Position numbers and translations under genes: made by a program
Shown here: positions 1 to 6,513 of the stretch, in pieces
Position numbering within the stretch: position 1 is the first letter of the stretch
Layout of the letters: every line of letters starts with the position of its first letter
Notes under the pieces: generated by a model
Told to the model about the DNA's origin: nothing
The model's input: the letters and a program-made list of their open reading frames with translations, nothing else
The model's database searches: none
NCBI GenBank assembly: GCA_900754445.1
Contig: CAAECW010000014.1
Span: 1 to 6,711, forward strand
Direction: 5' to 3'
DNA: 6,711 bases
Origin: an uncultured Collinsella sp.
GTDB lineage: Bacteria; Actinomycetota; Coriobacteriia; Coriobacteriales; Coriobacteriaceae

Positions 1-1752
1 CCCGCCGATGTCGAGCCCGCCGACCTCCGTCCCGGTCGCAGCCATCGTACTGCTGCTAAGCGCACGTCCAAGGCCAAGGCTGCCAAGAAGGGTGCGTCCG
101 AGGATTCCGCCGAGACGACCGCCGATGCATCGATTGATGCCGCCGAGCCCCAAGACGTCGAACAGTCTGCGTCCGAGAAGCCCAAGCGCGGTCGTAAGAA
201 GTCCGCTAAGGCCAAGGCGTCCGAGCAGCAGGCTGATGTCGAAGCACAGGTCGATTCCGGCGCCGAGGCCAATGGTGCCGCTTCGGCCAATGCCGACGCC
301 GCCGCAACTGATGGTGCCGCGCCCGCCGAGGCCGAAGACGGCGCTCGCTCCAACCGTCGCCAGCACAAGCGTAACGACGAGCGCAACGACCGCAAGGACG
401 AGCGCAACAACGACCGCCGCAACCGCCAGCGCGATCGCAAACAGCGCAACAAGGAGCGCAACGCCGCCCCCACCGAGCCCACGCTTTCGCGTGAGGAGCT
501 CGCTGCCATGAAGGTCGCCGAGCTGCGCGAGAAGGCCAAGGAGTTCGAGATCGAGACGACCGGCAAGAAGAAAGCCGAGCTCGTCGAGGAGATCTACGTC
601 ACCGCCGCGAAGGCCGAGGGCTTCCGCGACATTAAGGGCATCCTGCAGATTCGTCCGGACAGCTCCGGTATCATCCATGCCCACGGTTACATGAAGTCCA
701 ACGACGACGCCTTCGTCCCCGCCTACCTCATCCGCTCCGCGCGTCTGCGCACGGGCGACGTCATCGAGGGCTCGCTTCGTCCTTCGCGCGGCGGCGACAA
801 GCGCGCCGGCCTCGCCAAAATCACGACCGTCAACGGTCTAGACCCCGAGCAGATTCGCAACCGCCCCAAGTTTGGTGACCTCACCCCGGTCTATCCCAAC
901 GAGCCGCTGCGCATGGAGCACGGCAAGGACTCCATTACCGGTCGCGCCATCGACATCGTGTCGCCGATCGGCAAGGGTCAGCGTGGCTTGATCGTGTCTC
1001 CGCCCAAGGCCGGCAAGACCACGATCCTCAAGAAGATCTGCCAGTCCATCTCGATCAACAACCCCGAGGTGCACCTCATCTGCCTGCTCGTCGACGAGCG
1101 CCCCGAAGAGGTCACCGATATGCAGCGCTCCATTAAGGGCGAGGTCGTGGCCTCGACCTTCGATATGCCCGCCGACAACCACACCCGCGTGGCCGAGCTC
1201 GTCATCGAGCGCGCCAAGCGCATCGTGGAGCTGGGCGGCGATGTCGTGGTGGTGCTCGACTCCATCACGCGTCTTGCCCGCGCCTACAACTTGGCGGCGC
1301 CCGCCTCGGGCCGCATCCTTTCGGGCGGCGTCGATTCGGCGGCGCTGTATCCGCCCAAGCGCTTCCTGGGCGCAGCCCGCAATATCGAGAACGGTGGCTC
1401 GCTCACCATCCTGGCCTCTGCCCTCATCGACACCGGTTCCAAGATGGACGAGGTCATCTTTGAGGAGTTCAAGGGCACCGGCAACATGGAGCTTAAGCTC
1501 GACCGCGACCTGGCCGACCGCCGCATCTTCCCGGCTATCGACCCCGTTGCCTCCGGTACGCGTAACGAGGACCTGTTGGTTGACGAGCAGATTCGTCCGT
1601 TTGTCTTTGGCCTGCGTCGCATTCTTGCCGGCATGAACAACACCGAGCGCGCGGCCGCATCGTTTATCAAGGGTCTTAAGGGCACCAACACCAACCAGGA
1701 GTTCCTGGTGCGTTCGGCCAAAAAGCACAGCGACTACGAGCAGACGTTCTAG
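1..1752 (+). CDS. rho: Transcription termination factor Rho, 5'-truncated by the window edge
   Basis: Rho is a homohexameric RNA-dependent ATPase/helicase that loads on nascent RNA and releases RNA polymerase. The reading frame is open from base 1 without a stop, so 583 residues are visible and the true start lies upstream; the ATG at 508 is internal, because the Rho_N helices already begin near residue 161. Visible order: disordered charged extension (1-160, with an Arg/Asn/Asp-rich tract at 118-154), Rho_N domain (about 161-205), OB-fold primary RNA site (about 209-275, with GYMKS at 229-233), then the RecA-like ATPase. Walker A is SPPKAGKTT (333-341), DERPEE is at 365-370, Walker B VVVVLDS at 415-421, Q-loop GRILSGG at 437-443, R-loop around K481, and the arginine finger is R521. 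From K336 onward these residues align with E. coli Rho at a constant offset of 155, as judged from memory. Its promoter is outside the window. Identity is essentially certain; only the N-terminus is unresolved. Confidence 0.98.
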   Translation, partial: PADVEPADLRPGRSHRTAAKRTSKAKAAKKGASEDSAETTADASIDAAEPQDVEQSASEKPKRGRKKSAKAKASEQQADVEAQVDSGAEANGAASANADAAATDGAAPAEAEDGARSNRRQHKRNDERNDRKDERNNDRRNRQRDRKQRNKERNAAPTEPTLSREELAAMKVAELREKAKEFEIETTGKKKAELVEEIYVTAAKAEGFRDIKGILQIRPDSSGIIHAHGYMKSNDDAFVPAYLIRSARLRTGDVIEGSLRPSRGGDKRAGLAKITTVNGLDPEQIRNRPKFGDLTPVYPNEPLRMEHGKDSITGRAIDIVSPIGKGQRGLIVSPPKAGKTTILKKICQSISINNPEVHLICLLVDERPEEVTDMQRSIKGEVVASTFDMPADNHTRVAELVIERAKRIVELGGDVVVVLDSITRLARAYNLAAPASGRILSGGVDSAALYPPKRFLGAARNIENGGSLTILASALIDTGSKMDEVIFEEFKGTGNMELKLDRDLADRRIFPAIDPVASGTRNEDLLVDEQIRPFVFGLRRILAGMNNTERAAASFIKGLKGTNTNQEFLVRSAKKHSDYEQTF

Positions 1753-1790
1753 GTTGTCATCCACGCGCAGCGATAGTCATCAGTGCAATA

Positions 1791-1824
1791 AAGGGTCGGG
1801 GCTTTGAGCCTCGGCCCTTTTCTA
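1791..1824 (+). terminator. Intrinsic terminator of rho
   Basis: A 12-bp stem (1791-1802 with 1808-1819, two G-U wobbles) closes a 5-base loop and runs into TTTTCT. It starts 38 bases after the rho stop codon, as expected for the end of the rho transcript. Confidence 0.85.
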
Positions 1825-1898
1825 TATTGCCGCTCCGCGCTTTTTTGACCATAAGACTGGCAAGCAGCAGGTTTCCCGTTTCAATCCGACATCGTCGC

Positions 1899-1927
1899 TT
1901 GCAATCGACAGGGCGGTTTCGCATAAT
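1899..1927 (+). promoter_or_regulatory. Predicted sigma-70-type promoter for the membrane-protein/VanZ unit
   Basis: TTGCAA (1899-1904) and CATAAT (1922-1927) are separated by exactly 17 bases. Transcription would begin near 1934, giving a leader of about 130 bases before the ATG at 2064. It is the best hexamer pair I saw between the rho terminator and that gene. The call is based on consensus match only. Confidence 0.6.
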
Positions 1928-1957
1928 AGCTTTTAAGCTTCGCGACGGAAAACGCAG

Positions 1958-1997
1958 ATGAAACGAACCATATACCGTTGCTTTGGGGCATAGCCCC
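1958..1997 (+). other. Possible leader: 11-codon ORF ending in a small GC hairpin
   Basis: Within the predicted 5' leader, an ATG at 1958 opens an 11-codon frame (MKRTIYRCFGA) that stops at TAG 1991-1993. That stop lies in the loop and 3' arm of a perfect 5-bp hairpin, GGGGC-ATA-GCCCC (1985-1997). The ribosome site before the ATG is weak, and the peptide has no run of one amino acid that would mark a classic attenuator. It may be chance, and it is listed because of the placement. Confidence 0.2.
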
Positions 1998-2063
1998 GCT
2001 TCATCTTCTCTCGCGCAGCCAACTGAATGATGCGATTTGGGTGCTGGAAGATGGGGAGAGCTC

Positions 2064-3464
2064 ATGGCTTCTTCTGATGCAACACAACGAGCAGTCCTTG
2101 CCGGACTTTCGTGCGGGATCGGCCTTGCCGCTCCCGTGGTTATGTATGCCGCGACGCTGCCGTTTTCGTCTGTGAACGAGACGGTCGTGGCGGGTGCGGT
2201 TCCCTTCGCCGTGGGCGCGGTGGCGGGCGTGGGTATCTATGCCGCCTCGCTGGGTATTTCCGAGTACCGTGCGCAGCGTGAAGAGCGTCTATTCCAGCCT
2301 GATGCCATGGGCGGTGCCGCCAATCTCAATCAGCATCAAAGCGAGTTCAAGACCGCCTCGATTCCAGCTCAGCAGCAGGATGCGACTCCTTACGCTGCGG
2401 CTTCTGCTTCTCAGGCTCAGGCGGAGCAGTCTACCTCGGCATTCCTTTCCGGCCTGACTGGTGCGTTCCAGCGCCGTCATGCCGATGATGGTGTCCCTAC
2501 CATCGCTCGAGCCGCAGATGCTATGGACGAGGACGAGGCTTGGTCCATGATCGACAGTATGCTCGACGACGATTCGCCGGTGAGCTGCGACCCTGCGCAC
2601 TCGCGCGACGTCTATCAAGTCGCCATCGACGAGCTCACCAACGGCGGGCAGACCGGCTCCTTCAATCGCGACGACATCGCCGCCGCGGCACGCGCCGTGT
2701 CTGGCTCCCAGGCCGCCCCTGCGGGCAGCACGGCGGCTTTCGTGGCGCTCGTCGCCAACGCGGCAGCCAATAACGCCTACAGCGCTACCTCGGCGGACGC
2801 GAACGCTTCTGCCGACAATTCGTACGTTGATGAAGCCATGACTGCGGACGAGGAGGCCGTTGCCGCCCGCCGTGCCGCCGAAAGCTCGCTTTGGGGCGCT
2901 CCTGCCCAGCAGCAGGCGGCTGAGGCTGCGCCGTACAATGCAAACCTCGCCAGCATGCCTATCATCTCCGGTGCCGTGGACATCGATCTCGATGACCTCG
3001 ATGAGCCTGCAGCCATCACCGCATCGATTGATGCCCAAGATCGCATCGACACCGGCGACCTTCCGGACGCCTCGCTCGAGGTTGATGTTCCCATGGCCGA
3101 TTACTCGGGCCACGAGGACATGTGGGCCGCCGCCACCGCGATTCTGGATGAGATTGACGAGCCCGCTCCTGTTGCAGCCCCCGCTCCCGTCGCTGCCCCT
3201 CAGCCTGCTGCCCCCGCCTATGTCGGCCGTCACAGTGCTGTGTTCCCCGAGGATACTGCCCGTATCTCGCGCGAGAGCATCGAGCGGGCCGAGGCTATTG
3301 CCGCCGGCATTATGGAAAACCGTCGTCACGAGCGCGTCAATCAGATCCTCGAGGAAGAGATCGAGCGCCTGCAGTCCTCAACCGCCAAGCGTACGGGCCG
3401 TGCCTATCTGAGCGTTATCGAGGGCGGTACCGCCAGCTTCGCGCCGCTCCGCGCGGAGGCATAA
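2064..3464 (+). CDS. Unrecognised protein with two N-terminal membrane segments and a long acidic/Ala-rich tail
   Basis: I do not recognise this family. The ATG at 2064 is chosen because GGAG (2055-2058) sits five bases upstream; an in-frame TTG at 2037 would add nine residues but has no better site. The 466-residue product has two predicted membrane helices (about 11-33 and 41-64) joined by a short loop. The Arg-rich stretch after the second helix (R69, R72, R75) suggests the tail is cytoplasmic by the positive-inside rule. Residues about 80-385 are low in complexity: Ala/Gln/Ser-rich, with acidic clusters (154-170 and 306-314) and an Ala-Pro repeat linker (367-385). The C-terminus (about 388-466) looks more ordered: a charged helix or coiled coil (about 398-440), then a short segment containing YLSVIEGG (448-455). 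It is the first gene of a unit with the VanZ homologue. A membrane-anchored scaffold or adaptor is possible, but that is inference. Coding status is supported by the ribosome site, length and GC-biased codons. Confidence 0.82.
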   Translation: MASSDATQRAVLAGLSCGIGLAAPVVMYAATLPFSSVNETVVAGAVPFAVGAVAGVGIYAASLGISEYRAQREERLFQPDAMGGAANLNQHQSEFKTASIPAQQQDATPYAAASASQAQAEQSTSAFLSGLTGAFQRRHADDGVPTIARAADAMDEDEAWSMIDSMLDDDSPVSCDPAHSRDVYQVAIDELTNGGQTGSFNRDDIAAAARAVSGSQAAPAGSTAAFVALVANAAANNAYSATSADANASADNSYVDEAMTADEEAVAARRAAESSLWGAPAQQQAAEAAPYNANLASMPIISGAVDIDLDDLDEPAAITASIDAQDRIDTGDLPDASLEVDVPMADYSGHEDMWAAATAILDEIDEPAPVAAPAPVAAPQPAAPAYVGRHSAVFPEDTARISRESIERAEAIAAGIMENRRHERVNQILEEEIERLQSSTAKRTGRAYLSVIEGGTASFAPLRAEA

Positions 3465-3471
3465 CTTCTGC

Positions 3472-3921
3472 ATGGTTAAGATCAATCGAAAATGGGCGGT
3501 TGTAACCTGCCTGATGGCGCTCTTGATCTGGGGCAATTCGCTGGTTCCCGGCTCGGGGTCGGGCTCGCTGAGCCTAACGGTCATGGAAGCTATCCGCGGT
3601 TTCCTGCACGGCGTGGGACTTCCATATGAATGGGTGACCAACTTTGTTGTTCGCAAGTGCGCGCATTTTACCGAGTATATGGTGCTCGGCATCCTGGCAA
3701 CGCATGCCTTTGATTTTGAGGGCCGGCGCACCTGTGACGTGCTGCTGCCCACGGCGGTGTTCCTGCTGCTGATTCCTTCGATCGACGAGACGATTCAGCT
3801 CTTTGTGCCGGGACGCGCTGGCATGATCACCGATGTGATGATCGACTGCTGTGGAGCGGCAACGGGCGTTGTGCTCCGATATCTCTTACGGTGGCTGATG
3901 TGCGCCAAAAAGGCCGCCTAG
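3472..3921 (+). CDS. VanZ-family integral membrane protein
   Basis: This 149-residue protein has the VanZ-like pattern: RKCAHFTEY (61-69), DETIQ (105-109), GR (114-115), and aspartates D121 and D125 followed by G128. Predicted membrane segments lie at about 7-21, 66-80, 88-104 and 120-140. The founding member, VanZ of the Tn1546 vanA cluster, gives low-level teicoplanin resistance by an unsettled mechanism; most chromosomal homologues have no known role, and no vanH/A/X-like genes are visible here. The gene starts 7 bases after the preceding stop. Its best ribosome site, GGAGG (3455-3459), lies inside the end of the upstream gene at a rather long spacing of 12 bases, which points to cotranscription and possible translational coupling. 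The last four codons and the stop form one arm of the terminator. Family assignment is firm; a resistance function is not shown. Confidence 0.88.
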   Translation: MVKINRKWAVVTCLMALLIWGNSLVPGSGSGSLSLTVMEAIRGFLHGVGLPYEWVTNFVVRKCAHFTEYMVLGILATHAFDFEGRRTCDVLLPTAVFLLLIPSIDETIQLFVPGRAGMITDVMIDCCGAATGVVLRYLLRWLMCAKKAA

Positions 3922-3955
3922 GACGTATGTTTGGTCCTAGGCGGCCTTTTTTATT
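3907..3955. terminator. Strong bidirectional terminator overlapping the VanZ stop codon
   Basis: A perfect 18-bp stem (3907-3924 with 3934-3951) closes a 9-base loop. The + strand reads into TTTTTT ATT, and the minus strand reads into five T residues (3911-3907). It therefore fits as the end of both the VanZ transcript (+) and the convergent sugar-kinase transcript (-), whose stop codon lies about 80 bases away. The VanZ TAG (3919-3921) is part of the left arm. Confidence 0.93.
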
Positions 3956-4034
3956 GGAGGGCTTATATGAGGCGTGGTGGCGTCGTTCCGTAGGTCGGAT
4001 TTGCCGGGCGCGCCACGCCCTGTGGGTGCGTCTG

Positions 4035-4925
4035 CTACTGAAGCGCCTGTGCGCCCAGGGCCAGGCAGCCCATGATGCCCTGCTTGCCCTCAAGGCTATT
4101 GTTGACAATATAGGTATCGATGTCGTTGACCTCGGGCGTGACTATATAGCCGTTGAGCATCTCAGCGCACTTTTTGCGTGCGAGCGGCACGATGGGGGTG
4201 TGGTCGGCCACGCCTCCGCCGATGATGATCTTTTGCGGCGCGTAGCACAGCGTGTAGGTCATGAGCGCCTGTGCCAGATAGCCGGCGAGCAGGTCCATGG
4301 CCTCCGGGTCATCGGCCATGTCTCCGGCGCTCTTGCCATCCCAGCGCTTTTTAACGCCGGGGCCGGCGATGAGGCCCTCGAGACAGTTGTCGTGGAAGGG
4401 GCAGGCGCTGTGCTCGCCAATGGTGTCGCGCGGGTCGCGCGTGACCAGGATGTGGCCGGCCTCGGGATGCATCATGCCGTGCACGAGCTGGCCGCCCGAG
4501 AGCACGCCGGCGCCCACGCCGGTGCCGATGGTCAGGTAGACAACGTCAGTGAGGCCCTGGGCGCAACCAAAGGTGACCTCGCCCAGGCAGGCGACGTTGA
4601 CGTCGGTATCGTAGCCACAGGGAATATTGAGCTTGTTTTGGATGGTGCCCAGCAGGTCAAAGTAGCGCCATGCCGTTTTGGGCGTCTCCAGGATCTTGCC
4701 GTATTGGGGCGAGGCGGGGTTGACTGCGGTGGGGCCAAAGGCGCCAATGCCCAGCGCGGCGATGCCCTTGTCGGCAAACCATGCGTTGACGGCCTCAACG
4801 GTCTCCTGCGGGGTCGTGGTCGCGATCTGCTCACGCTCCAGGACCGTACCGTCTGCATAGCCCGTGGCGCAGACCATCTTGGTGCCGCCGGCCTCGAGCG
4901 CTCCGATAAGCTGCTGTTCTGCCAT
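4035..4925 (-). CDS. ROK-family sugar kinase, fructokinase-like with zinc motif
   Basis: ROK kinases transfer phosphate from ATP to a hexose in the cytoplasm. The 296-residue product shows the N-terminal phosphate loop GALEAGGTK (8-16), the motif YDTDVN (105-110) with the predicted catalytic base D108, the second ATP motif IGTGVGAG (133-140) and the substrate-side HPEAGH (153-158). H158, C175, H178 and C181 make up the expected zinc site, within ACPFHDNCLEG (174-184). This set and the length resemble Bacillus YdhR/GmuE-type fructokinases, so fructose is the likeliest substrate, though ROK specificity is hard to read from sequence and glucose or mannose cannot be excluded. There is no N-terminal helix-turn-helix, so it is a kinase rather than a ROK repressor. 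The start is supported by AGAGG six bases upstream (4932-4936). No transporter or glycosidase gene adjoins it. Confidence 0.93.
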   Translation of the reverse strand: MAEQQLIGALEAGGTKMVCATGYADGTVLEREQIATTTPQETVEAVNAWFADKGIAALGIGAFGPTAVNPASPQYGKILETPKTAWRYFDLLGTIQNKLNIPCGYDTDVNVACLGEVTFGCAQGLTDVVYLTIGTGVGAGVLSGGQLVHGMMHPEAGHILVTRDPRDTIGEHSACPFHDNCLEGLIAGPGVKKRWDGKSAGDMADDPEAMDLLAGYLAQALMTYTLCYAPQKIIIGGGVADHTPIVPLARKKCAEMLNGYIVTPEVNDIDTYIVNNSLEGKQGIMGCLALGAQALQ

Positions 4926-4963
4926 AGTATTCCTCTCTCTGGGACGAGTTGCTCCGTGACTAA

Positions 4964-4969
4964 AGTATA
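4964..4969 (-). promoter_or_regulatory. Candidate -10 element for the sugar-kinase gene
   Basis: On the minus strand TATACT lies 38 bases before the kinase ATG and just downstream of the aminotransferase terminator, where a new promoter would be expected. The matching -35 region (TTTCTT at 16 bases) is poor, so this is a weak call resting on position and the -10 hexamer. Confidence 0.4.
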
Positions 4970-4998
4970 GGGCTCTAAACTATTTAAGAAAGCGTTAT

Positions 4999-5041
4999 AA
5001 AAAGAAGCCTCGCAACGCGGCGGGCGGTGCGAGGCTTCTTT
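4999..5041 (-). terminator. Intrinsic terminator of the aminotransferase gene
   Basis: A perfect 14-bp stem (5001-5014 with 5028-5041) closes a 13-base GC-rich loop. On the minus strand it ends in CTTTTTAT, beginning about 25 bases after the aminotransferase stop. It separates this gene from the kinase gene on the same strand, so the two are probably not one operon. Confidence 0.9.
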
Positions 5042-5066
5042 GGTTGCTTTAGTTGCTGGGCCGTCC

Positions 5067-6248
5067 TTACCCGCGCGGCTTGATTTTATCACGTAGTGAC
5101 TTGAGGTTCTCCAGCGCCGCGTTAAGCGTCTCGTCTCGCTTGGCAAAGTGGAAACGAATCAGATGGTTGACGGGCTCGCGGAAGAAGCTCGAGCCGGGCA
5201 CGGCGCCCACGCCCACCTTAGACGCGAGATCCTCGCAGAATTCGAGGTCGCTGTCATAGCCAAACTCAGAGATGTCCATCATGACGTAGTAAGCGCCCTG
5301 CGGCACGTTGTGCTCAAGACCGATGCTATCGAGCCCCTGGCAGAACAGGTCGCGCTTGGCGGTGTAGAGGTCGAGGACCTCCTGGTAATAGCTGTCGTCG
5401 AAGTTGAGGGCGGTGACGACAGCTTCCTGCAGGGGAGCGGCGGCACCCACGGTGAGGAAGTCGTGGACCTTCTTGATGCGCTCGGTGATCTGGGCCGGGG
5501 CAATGGTGTAGCCCAGACGCCAGCCGGTGATGGAGTACGTCTTAGACAGCGAACTGCAGCTGATGGTGCGCTCGAACATGCCGGGCAGCGTGGCCATATA
5601 GACGTGCTCGTGGGGCGCGTAGACGATGTGCTCGTATACCTCGTCGGTGATGCAGTAGGCGTCGTACTTTTTGCAGAGGTCGGCGATAAAGGTGAGCTCC
5701 TCGCGCGTAAAGACCTTGCCACAGGGGTTGGAAGGGTTGCACAGGACGATGGCCTTGGGATCGTTGTCGCGGAAGGCCGCCTCGAGCACCTCGCGGTCAA
5801 AGTCGAATGTGGGCGGGTTGAGCGGCACGTAGATGGGCTCGGCACCCGAAAGGATCGTGTCGGCGCCGTAGTTCTCGTAGAACGGCGAGAAGATGACGAC
5901 CTTGTCGCCGGGGTTCGTGACCGTCATCATGGCGGCCATCATGGCCTCGGTGGAGCCGCAGGTGACTACGATATTCTCGTTGGGGTTCACCGGCATGCCC
6001 ATAAAGTGCTCCTGTTTGGCGGCGAGCGCCTCGCGCATGGCCTGGGAGCCCCAGGTGATGGAGTACTGGTGATAGAGCGGCTTGGGGTCGCTGGCGATGG
6101 TGCTGAGGCTATCGAGCAACTGCGCTGGGGGATCGAAGTCAGGGAAGCCCTGCGACAGGTTGACGGCGCCATACTTGTTGGAGATGCGCGTCATACGGCG
6201 GATGACCGAATCGGTAAATGTTGCCGTGCGGTTGGAGAGTTCTTTCAT
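5067..6248 (-). CDS. PLP-dependent aminotransferase, kynurenine/glutamine/methionine aminotransferase group
   Basis: This 393-residue class I/II (fold-type I) aminotransferase is full length. LSQGFPDFDPP (31-41) is the hallmark of the group containing kynurenine aminotransferase/glutamine transaminase K and E. coli YbdL, which uses methionine. Visible active-site residues are G98-S99-T100 (cofactor phosphate), Y124 (ring stacking), N174 in NPSNPCG, D202 and Y205 in TDEVYEH, the Schiff-base lysine K236 in SSLSKTYSITGWR, R244, and R365 in LIRFHFAK for the substrate carboxylate. It probably swaps an amino group between an aromatic or sulphur amino acid and a 2-oxo acid in the cytoplasm; the exact substrate is not readable, and aspartate aminotransferase-like activity remains possible. 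The start is supported by AAAGGA five bases upstream. A -10-like TAAACT (minus strand, 6285-6280) exists, but no good -35 goes with it. It is transcribed away from the tRNA cluster. Confidence 0.93.
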   Translation of the reverse strand: MKELSNRTATFTDSVIRRMTRISNKYGAVNLSQGFPDFDPPAQLLDSLSTIASDPKPLYHQYSITWGSQAMREALAAKQEHFMGMPVNPNENIVVTCGSTEAMMAAMMTVTNPGDKVVIFSPFYENYGADTILSGAEPIYVPLNPPTFDFDREVLEAAFRDNDPKAIVLCNPSNPCGKVFTREELTFIADLCKKYDAYCITDEVYEHIVYAPHEHVYMATLPGMFERTISCSSLSKTYSITGWRLGYTIAPAQITERIKKVHDFLTVGAAAPLQEAVVTALNFDDSYYQEVLDLYTAKRDLFCQGLDSIGLEHNVPQGAYYVMMDISEFGYDSDLEFCEDLASKVGVGAVPGSSFFREPVNHLIRFHFAKRDETLNAALENLKSLRDKIKPRG

Positions 6249-6308
6249 GCCGGTCCTTTCGAGGATTTGCAGTGGGGCAAGTTTACTCCTATGGAACCGG
6301 TGGGAATT

Positions 6309-6327
6309 GCTCGAAACGCGCTCGAAA
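6309..6327. repeat. Direct repeat GCTCGAAA, two copies 11 bases apart
   Basis: GCTCGAAA occurs at 6309-6316 and 6320-6327, a start-to-start distance of 11 bases, close to one DNA turn. An inverted core copy (TTTCGAG) lies at 6257-6263, by the aminotransferase ribosome site. Such phasing is typical of tandem regulator half-sites; the regulator is unknown. Confidence 0.4.
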
Positions 6328-6332
6328 AACTC

Positions 6333-6351
6333 TTTTCAAAATTCTTGAAAA
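6333..6351. promoter_or_regulatory. Operator-like inverted repeat upstream of the tRNA promoter
   Basis: TTTTCAA-AATTC-TTGAAAA is a perfect 7-bp inverted repeat with a 5-base spacer, ending 7 bases before the -35 hexamer of the tRNA promoter. It could be a repressor or activator site, or the A/T-rich region could act as an UP element. It also lies about 85 bases upstream of the aminotransferase start. Confidence 0.4.
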
Positions 6352-6358
6352 TTGGGGC

Positions 6359-6387
6359 TTGCATCGCGTGGCGTTCCTTGCAATAAT
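6359..6387 (+). promoter_or_regulatory. Predicted promoter of the tRNA cluster
   Basis: TTGCAT (6359-6364) and AATAAT (6382-6387) have a 17-base spacer. The predicted start near 6394 gives a 5' leader of about 20 bases before tRNA-His. The A/T-rich stretch just upstream (about 6323-6353) is in the right place for an UP element, as is common before stable-RNA genes. Confidence 0.65.
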
Positions 6388-6414
6388 AGTCGAGCGCGAA
6401 GCGCACAGGACACG

Positions 6415-6491
6415 GTGGGTGTAGCTCAGTTGGCTAGAGCGACGGGTTGTGGTCCCGTAGGTCGAGGGTTCGAGTCCCTTTACCCACCCCA
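6415..6491 (+). tRNA. tRNA-His, anticodon GTG
   Basis: A complete cloverleaf is present: acceptor GTGGGTG/TACCCAC (one G-U pair at 7-66), D arm GCTC/GAGC, anticodon stem ACGGG/CCCGT with loop TTGTGGT, and T arm with TTCGAGT. Two histidine identity marks agree with the GTG anticodon: the discriminator base is C73 (6488), and the base before position 1 is G (6414), able to form the extra G-1:C73 pair. CCA is encoded (6489-6491). It reads CAC and CAT codons. Confidence 0.97.
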
Positions 6492-6513
6492 GTTCCTGCT
6501 TCGTGTTGATATC

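Noticed and set aside
8..511. Arg/Pro-rich open frame on the + strand ahead of rho
   Set aside because: It is frame-shifted relative to the Rho extension, which is open from base 1 and continuous with the Rho core; the Arg/Pro/Ser bias is what GC-rich off-frame reading gives.
508..1752. A short Rho starting at the ATG at 508
   Set aside because: The Rho_N domain begins before this Met (LSREELAA at 161-168), the frame is open upstream to the window edge, and there is no ribosome site before 508.
838..1764. 308-codon open frame antisense to rho
   Set aside because: Mirror of a GC-rich coding region; no family motif, and the + strand Rho is unambiguous.
2289..3329. 346-codon open frame antisense to the membrane protein gene
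   Set aside because: Gly/Arg/Val-rich composition typical of an antisense shadow. The + strand frame has a ribosome site, promoter and plausible membrane topology.
3956..3993. Eight-codon frame (ATG at 3967) preceded by a good GGAGG
   Set aside because: It lies just after a strong terminator with no promoter seen, and an 8-residue product cannot be supported; the ribosome-site match is probably chance.
3972..4020. GC-rich inverted repeat (GGCGTGG ... CCACGCC) after the kinase gene
   Set aside because: Short arms, a long GC-rich loop and no T tract; the nearby 18-bp terminator accounts for transcript ending.
3891..4970. 359-codon + strand frame opposite the sugar kinase
   Set aside because: It overlaps a clear ROK kinase and a terminator, and has only low-complexity Ala/Gly/Val/Asp content.
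5148..6386. 412-codon + strand frame opposite the aminotransferase
   Set aside because: The minus strand has every expected PLP active-site residue; this frame has only antisense-type His/Val/Gly/Asp content.
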